Source of the DNA: Mucilaginibacter rubeus | GTDB lineage: Bacteria > Bacteroidota > Bacteroidia > Sphingobacteriales > Sphingobacteriaceae | Assembly: GCF_003286415.2 (NCBI RefSeq) | Contig: NZ_CP043450.1 | Span: forward strand, 4,092,001 to 4,156,000 | Direction of reading: 5' to 3' | Length of the DNA stretch: 64,000 bases | Shown here: piece after piece, positions 60,119-64,000 of the stretch | Position numbering within the stretch: the stretch's first letter is position 1 | Layout of the letters: each line of letters begins with the position of its first letter | Notes under the pieces: model-generated | What the model was told of the DNA's origin: nothing | What the model saw: the letters and a program-made list of their open reading frames with translations, nothing else | Databases searched by the model: none | Program-made: the position numbers and the translations under genes

Positions 60119-61612
60119 TCACTCCCATCCATTTACCAGATGCATACTGTCCTTTAAATCACCGTATAGTTTTTTGAATACCGGGAACATTTTGCTGTAA
60201 AGCGTGTGGTTATCAATATTAGGTTCAATAAATTCCTGCTGCTCCACCCGGGTGAGCGTTGCATAACTTTCAGGATATAATACGCGTGCTGCGAGGTAAA
60301 TTGCGCCCAATGCCGATGAATCTTCAGACTGGAGTACAGCCAGCTTTTTACCTGTGATATCAGCCAAAATCCGCGTCCACACCGCCGAACTGGTAAAACC
60401 GCCGCTGATATTTACCTGAGTAATTTCACCCGAGGCATCTTCCAGTGTTTTAAGTACATCGTTCAGCGCAAAACAGATGCCCTCCAATCCTGCGCGTAAA
60501 AAGTGCGAACGGGTGTGTGCCGGTTTGATATTAAAGAAAGTACCGCTGGTTTTGGTGTCCCAAAGCGGGGCACGTTCGCCGTACAGGTAAGGTAAAAATA
60601 TCAGTCCGTTACTACCTGCCGGTACGGATGCGATCTCAGCAAACAAAGCATCGTAATCGGTAGCAGTAAGGTTTTCCTTCTGCAAAAAGTTTTTCAGCAA
60701 CCAATTTACCGCTATCCCGCCGTTATTTACGGCACCGCCACAAACATAAGTTTGTTCGTCCAGCAGATAGTTAAAAATCATGGCTTCGTAATTGTAAACC
60801 GGCTTTGGGTTGGTAACCCGTACCGCGCCACTGGTGCCAATGGTAAGCGCGGCCACACCGGGGCTATTTGTATGGCTGCCCAGGTTAGCACATGCACCAT
60901 CGCTCGCGCCGATCACGAATGGCGTATCAGCATTGATACCGGTCAATGAAACAACTTCGGGCTTAACATCCTTACGATAATAAGTAGTATTAACCGGGAT
61001 AGATAACTTTGCGGTTGTAATGCCCGTTACCCTCATAGCCTCCTCGTTCCACTCTTTTTTTACAATATCAAACAAACCTGTTGCTGAAGCTATGGAGTAA
61101 TCCACCTCAAAAACACCAAAAAGCCTGAACCAGATAAACTCTTTTATCGAAATAAATTTGTGCGCCGCTTCAAAAACATCGACCCGGTTAGCACGCAGCC
61201 ACAGCAACTTATTTAAAGGCGACATAGCATGAATAGCTGTACCACAGTTATGATATAATGATGCGCCTTGCTCAGTTTTCCTCAAAGCCTGCGCTATGTT
61301 CTCGCTCCGGGCATCGGCCCAGGTTATCATAGGTAGTAGTGCTTCGCCATGCTCATTAACAGGAATAATACTGTGCATGGCGCTGCTCAAACTTACAGCC
61401 CGTGGAGCCGCTCCTAATTTGGCGGTAATACCAGCAAGGCATTTTACAAAAGCATCCCAGATCAACAGTGGATCCTGCTCGCTGTAACTAGGTTCAGGAC
61501 TGTTTATAGGATAATGATTGGATACCGTACCCAATGGTTCGCCCATTAAACTAATAGCTACGGCCTTAGTACTGCCCGTGCCAATATCAATCCCTAAAAT
61601 ATATGCTTGCAT
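60119..61612 (-). CDS. FGGY-family carbohydrate kinase, gluconokinase/xylulokinase-like
   Basis: 497 residues. The ATPase fold motifs are the N-terminal phosphate loop ILGIDIGTGSTKAVAIS, ITWADARS, the catalytic Asp in VIGASDGACANLGSHT, and the C-terminal NISGGFTSSAVWTRILADIT. The GTGSTK loop and MHSIIPVNEHG fit gluconokinase-like members more than rhamnulokinase. It is divergent from the rhamnose operon, with a repeat between them, so a rhamnulose substrate remains possible but is less likely. Confidence 0.9.
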   Translation of the reverse strand: MQAYILGIDIGTGSTKAVAISLMGEPLGTVSNHYPINSPEPSYSEQDPLLIWDAFVKCLAGITAKLGAAPRAVSLSSAMHSIIPVNEHGEALLPMITWADARSENIAQALRKTEQGASLYHNCGTAIHAMSPLNKLLWLRANRVDVFEAAHKFISIKEFIWFRLFGVFEVDYSIASATGLFDIVKKEWNEEAMRVTGITTAKLSIPVNTTYYRKDVKPEVVSLTGINADTPFVIGASDGACANLGSHTNSPGVAALTIGTSGAVRVTNPKPVYNYEAMIFNYLLDEQTYVCGGAVNNGGIAVNWLLKNFLQKENLTATDYDALFAEIASVPAGSNGLIFLPYLYGERAPLWDTKTSGTFFNIKPAHTRSHFLRAGLEGICFALNDVLKTLEDASGEITQVNISGGFTSSAVWTRILADITGKKLAVLQSEDSSALGAIYLAARVLYPESYATLTRVEQQEFIEPNIDNHTLYSKMFPVFKKLYGDLKDSMHLVNGWE

Positions 61613-61653
61613 GGTGATGTATTTTACGCCAAAATAATAAACAGAACCGGGAT

Positions 61654-61784
61654 TGTCTGAATCAGAATTGTCTGAATTATGTCTGAACTCGAATTAAACG
61701 AATTTATAGAATCACCAGAAATTAAAAAATTCGATAAATTCATTTCATTCGTTAATTCCGGTTCAGACAATCCCGGTTCAGACA
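61654..61784. repeat. Palindromic TGTCTGAA-family repeat, third copy
   Basis: TGTCTGAATCAGAATTGTCT at the left and the inverse TGTCTGAACCGGGATTGTCT at the right bound a 131-bp element. TGTCTGAA occurs more than once in each arm. It resembles the copies at 23882 and 25452. It fills the promoter region between the divergent FGGY kinase and RhaT genes, so it could affect their expression. Confidence 0.8.
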
Positions 61785-61872
61785 AAATCAACGGTCAAAA
61801 CCGACAGCAGGGGACAGTTCGGGTATATTTATTATCTACATTAGCCTTACCAATATAAACCAATTAGAGAAT

Positions 61873-62952
61873 ATGCAAGTAATTTTAGGGGTCATCTTTC
61901 ATTTTATCGGTGGCTTTGCTTCGGGGAGCTTTTACATCCCCTACAAAAAAATAAAAGGCTGGGCCTGGGAAAGCTACTGGATAGTAGGTGGCATTTTTTC
62001 ATGGCTTATTGTACCACCGCTGGCGGCATGGCTAACTATACCGGGTTTCGCGGATATTATAAGCCATACCGATACGGCAACCCTCGGTTGGACATACCTT
62101 ATGGGATTGTTATGGGGTGTTGGTGGCTTAACATACGGACTTGGCGTACGCTATTTAGGAGTGTCATTAGGGAGCACCATTATCCTGGGTTTATGCTCAG
62201 TTTTTGGGTCGATAATCCCATCGGTGTATTACGATTTTTTCCCGAAAGAAGGGAAAGACACTTTTACCCTAATGCTGCATACCCAATGGGGGCAGATGGT
62301 TTTACTGGGCATTTTACTTTGCGTAGTGGGAATCATTATATGTGGTAAAGCCGGCACAATGAAAGAGAAAGAACTATCAGCCGATAAAACTATAGCGCAG
62401 GAAAACAAAGATTACCGATTTGGTTTGGGTATTGTGGTAGCAATAATATCAGGTATACTTAGCGCCTGTTTCAATTTTGGTATCGAAGCCGGTAAAACCA
62501 TGGCCGATACAGCTAACCATGCGTGGCAGGCTGGGCATCCGGGGCAAGGTAATTTTCTCTATGCCAATAATGTGACCTATATTATTATTCTTTGGGGCGG
62601 CCTTACCACTAACTTTATATGGTGCATGGTGCTAAACACCCGCAACAAAACGTTTGATAATTATACCGATAAAAAAACACCATTGCTTAAAAACTATCTG
62701 TTTGCGGCATTAGCCGGTACTACCTGGTTTTTACAATTCTTTTTTTACGGCATGGGCGAAAGCAAAATGGGTAACGGCGCAAGCTCGTGGATCTTGCACA
62801 TGGCATTCATTATCCTGATAGCCAATACCTGGGGGCTTGTTCTTAAAGAATGGAAAGGTGTAAGTAAAAAAGCCTTCGCAACTGTAATAGCGGGTATAGC
62901 AGTCATTGTACTATCGGTGCTGGTTGTAGGCTACGGAAATTCAATTAAATAA
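61873..62952 (+). CDS. rhaT: L-rhamnose/H+ symporter
   Basis: 359 residues with ten hydrophobic segments. It shares the RhaT hallmarks: GVIFHFIGGFASGSFYIPYK at the start, KGWAWESYWIVGGIFSW, LMGLLWGVGGLTYGLGVRYL and SLGSTIILGLCSVFGSIIP. It imports L-rhamnose across the inner membrane. The following aldolase gene starts 52 bp after its stop, so they form an operon. It can take up rhamnose released by the GH78 enzyme. Confidence 0.95.
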   Translation: MQVILGVIFHFIGGFASGSFYIPYKKIKGWAWESYWIVGGIFSWLIVPPLAAWLTIPGFADIISHTDTATLGWTYLMGLLWGVGGLTYGLGVRYLGVSLGSTIILGLCSVFGSIIPSVYYDFFPKEGKDTFTLMLHTQWGQMVLLGILLCVVGIIICGKAGTMKEKELSADKTIAQENKDYRFGLGIVVAIISGILSACFNFGIEAGKTMADTANHAWQAGHPGQGNFLYANNVTYIIILWGGLTTNFIWCMVLNTRNKTFDNYTDKKTPLLKNYLFAALAGTTWFLQFFFYGMGESKMGNGASSWILHMAFIILIANTWGLVLKEWKGVSKKAFATVIAGIAVIVLSVLVVGYGNSIK

Positions 62953-63004
62953 CAATCAAAATAAATCAATAATTCATTAACTCAACAATTCAGTAATTAA
63001 ACAT

Positions 63005-64000
63005 ATGTCTGTCAAAACAACACAATTTAAGCATGTAAGCTACCTTTGGGATGATGCTACAGCCGCCGAACTGGAAGGCGATGAAGTTGCCCTGCTTATA
63101 TACCGTTCAAACCTTTTGGGTGCCGATTTGCGCCTTACCAACTATGGTGGTGGGAATACCTCATGCAAACTGATGAGCAAAGACCCGCTTACCGGTAATG
63201 AGGTTGAAGTGATGTGGATTAAAGGATCGGGCGGTGATATTGGTACGCTGAAAAAAAGCGGTCTCGCGGCCCTTTATGTTGATCGTTTACGCAGCCTGAA
63301 AAATATCTATCGCGGGGTTGAATTTGAAGATGAGATGGTTGAACTGTTCAATCACTGCATTTACGATCTCAACTCAAAAGCGCCATCAATTGATACGCCG
63401 TTACACGGCTTCCTGCCATTTAAACATATCGATCACCTGCACCCGGATGCAGCCATTGCAATCGCGGCAGCAAAAGATGGTAAAAAGATAACTCAAGAGC
63501 TTTTTAACGGTACAATCGGTTGGGTTGAATGGAAAAAACCCGGCTTTGAACTTGGCCTGCAATTAAAACAATGTTTGGATGAAAATCCGGGTATCCGTGG
63601 CATTATGCTGGGCTCGCACGGTTTATTTACCTGGGGCGATACCGCTTACGAAAGCTACATGAATACCCTTGAGGTTATTGAGCGTTGTGCAGAATATCTT
63701 GAAGAAAACTACGGCAAAAAAGCCCCTGTTTTTGGCGGACAAAAAGTTGAAAGCCTTGACGAATCTGCCCGTAAAAAACAAGCTGCGGCCCTTGCACCAG
63801 TATTACGCGGCTTTTGCTCAAGCTACAGGCACATGGTAGGTCACTTTACGGATGATGCCCGCGTATTGGAGTTTATCAATTCAAATGATCTTGATCGCTT
63901 AGCACCGCTGGGTACCAGTTGTCCGGATCACTTCCTGCGTACCAAGATCAGTCCGCTGGTACTTGACCTTGCACCGGGTGAAGACCTGAGCGATGTTACT
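63005..64000 (+). CDS. Rhamnulose-1-phosphate aldolase/alcohol dehydrogenase (partial)
   Basis: The frame starts at ATG 63005 and runs off the window after 332 codons. It shows the class II aldolase fold of bifunctional RhaD/lactaldehyde dehydrogenase proteins (LRLTNYGGGNTSCKLMSKDP; VMWIKGSGGDIGTL; DTPLHGFLPFKHIDHLHPDA with metal His residues). These enzymes split rhamnulose-1-phosphate to dihydroxyacetone phosphate and lactaldehyde and oxidise or reduce the latter. The C-terminal short-chain dehydrogenase domain, if present, lies beyond the window. Confidence 0.92.
   Translation, partial: MSVKTTQFKHVSYLWDDATAAELEGDEVALLIYRSNLLGADLRLTNYGGGNTSCKLMSKDPLTGNEVEVMWIKGSGGDIGTLKKSGLAALYVDRLRSLKNIYRGVEFEDEMVELFNHCIYDLNSKAPSIDTPLHGFLPFKHIDHLHPDAAIAIAAAKDGKKITQELFNGTIGWVEWKKPGFELGLQLKQCLDENPGIRGIMLGSHGLFTWGDTAYESYMNTLEVIERCAEYLEENYGKKAPVFGGQKVESLDESARKKQAAALAPVLRGFCSSYRHMVGHFTDDARVLEFINSNDLDRLAPLGTSCPDHFLRTKISPLVLDLAPGEDLSDVT

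Noticed and set aside
1..64000. CRISPR array, tRNA or rRNA genes, prophage
   Set aside because: No regular direct-repeat/spacer pattern, cloverleaf, rRNA-like sequence or phage structural gene was seen by eye. The inverted repeats are isolated palindromes.

Overview
The window looks like chromosome of a Bacteroidota bacterium of the Sphingobacteriaceae, most like Mucilaginibacter or Pedobacter. Genus is an inference; no marker gene is present. Supporting signs are two SusC/SusD outer-membrane glycan uptake pairs, an ECF sigma/FecR pair driving a SusC with an STN domain, many secreted glycoside hydrolases, weak Shine-Dalgarno sequences, a sphingomyelin-synthase-like PAP2 protein, and several families of palindromic intergenic repeats.

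Layout. 1-2003: tail of a NarL/LuxR regulator, an FNR-like Crp regulator with a cysteine set typical of an Fe-S oxygen sensor, and an AraC regulator. 2136-11336 (minus): a small polysaccharide utilisation locus (PUL), SusC-SusD-GH92 followed by a glycerophosphodiester phosphodiesterase; an intact IS4-family element sits between the last two. 11716-13847: two secreted proteins, one with a DUF218/YdcF domain. 14034-16807 (plus): a two-component system whose kinase carries a FixL-like haem PAS and whose response regulator is a REC-Crp fusion, followed by an orphan D-lactate-dehydrogenase N-terminal domain with a cysteine-rich tail. 17062-25448: lipoprotein, Mrr-type nuclease, PBP4-type DD-peptidase, APC permease, K+-dependent-type membrane pyrophosphatase, and an ArsR gene overlapping an SRPBCC-VOC fusion gene broken by an in-frame amber codon.

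25570-43674 (minus) is a full nine-gene PUL: ECF sigma, FecR, SusC, SusD, GH78, a DUF5009 acyltransferase-like membrane protein, GH20, GH3, GH92. It suggests capture and stepwise trimming of a glycan with rhamnose, N-acetylhexosamine, a beta-linked sugar and mannose. 43959-45522 is an MhqD/MhqO-like pair.

45790-54619 (minus) is the most striking region: a tightly packed operon of a Ser/Thr kinase, a degenerate FHA-like protein, a 28-residue membrane peptide, a membrane PP2C phosphatase, a 1358-residue fusion of a SEDS (RodA/FtsW) glycan polymerase with a class B penicillin-binding protein, and an FHA protein. It has the same composition as the actinobacterial fhaA-fhaB-pstP-rodA-pbpA-pknA-pknB locus, but in a Bacteroidota setting with polymerase and transpeptidase in one chain. 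I infer phospho-regulated peptidoglycan synthesis.

54857-64000: a second GH20 with chitobiase and F5/8C-like C-terminal domains, an amidase translationally coupled to a Fur-family regulator, a MerC protein with a candidate Fur-type operator, the PAP2 enzyme, and an FGGY sugar kinase divergent from a rhamnose operon (RhaT, then a rhamnulose-1-phosphate aldolase cut by the window end). The rhamnose operon could use rhamnose freed by the GH78 enzyme. No tRNA, rRNA, CRISPR array or prophage was seen.
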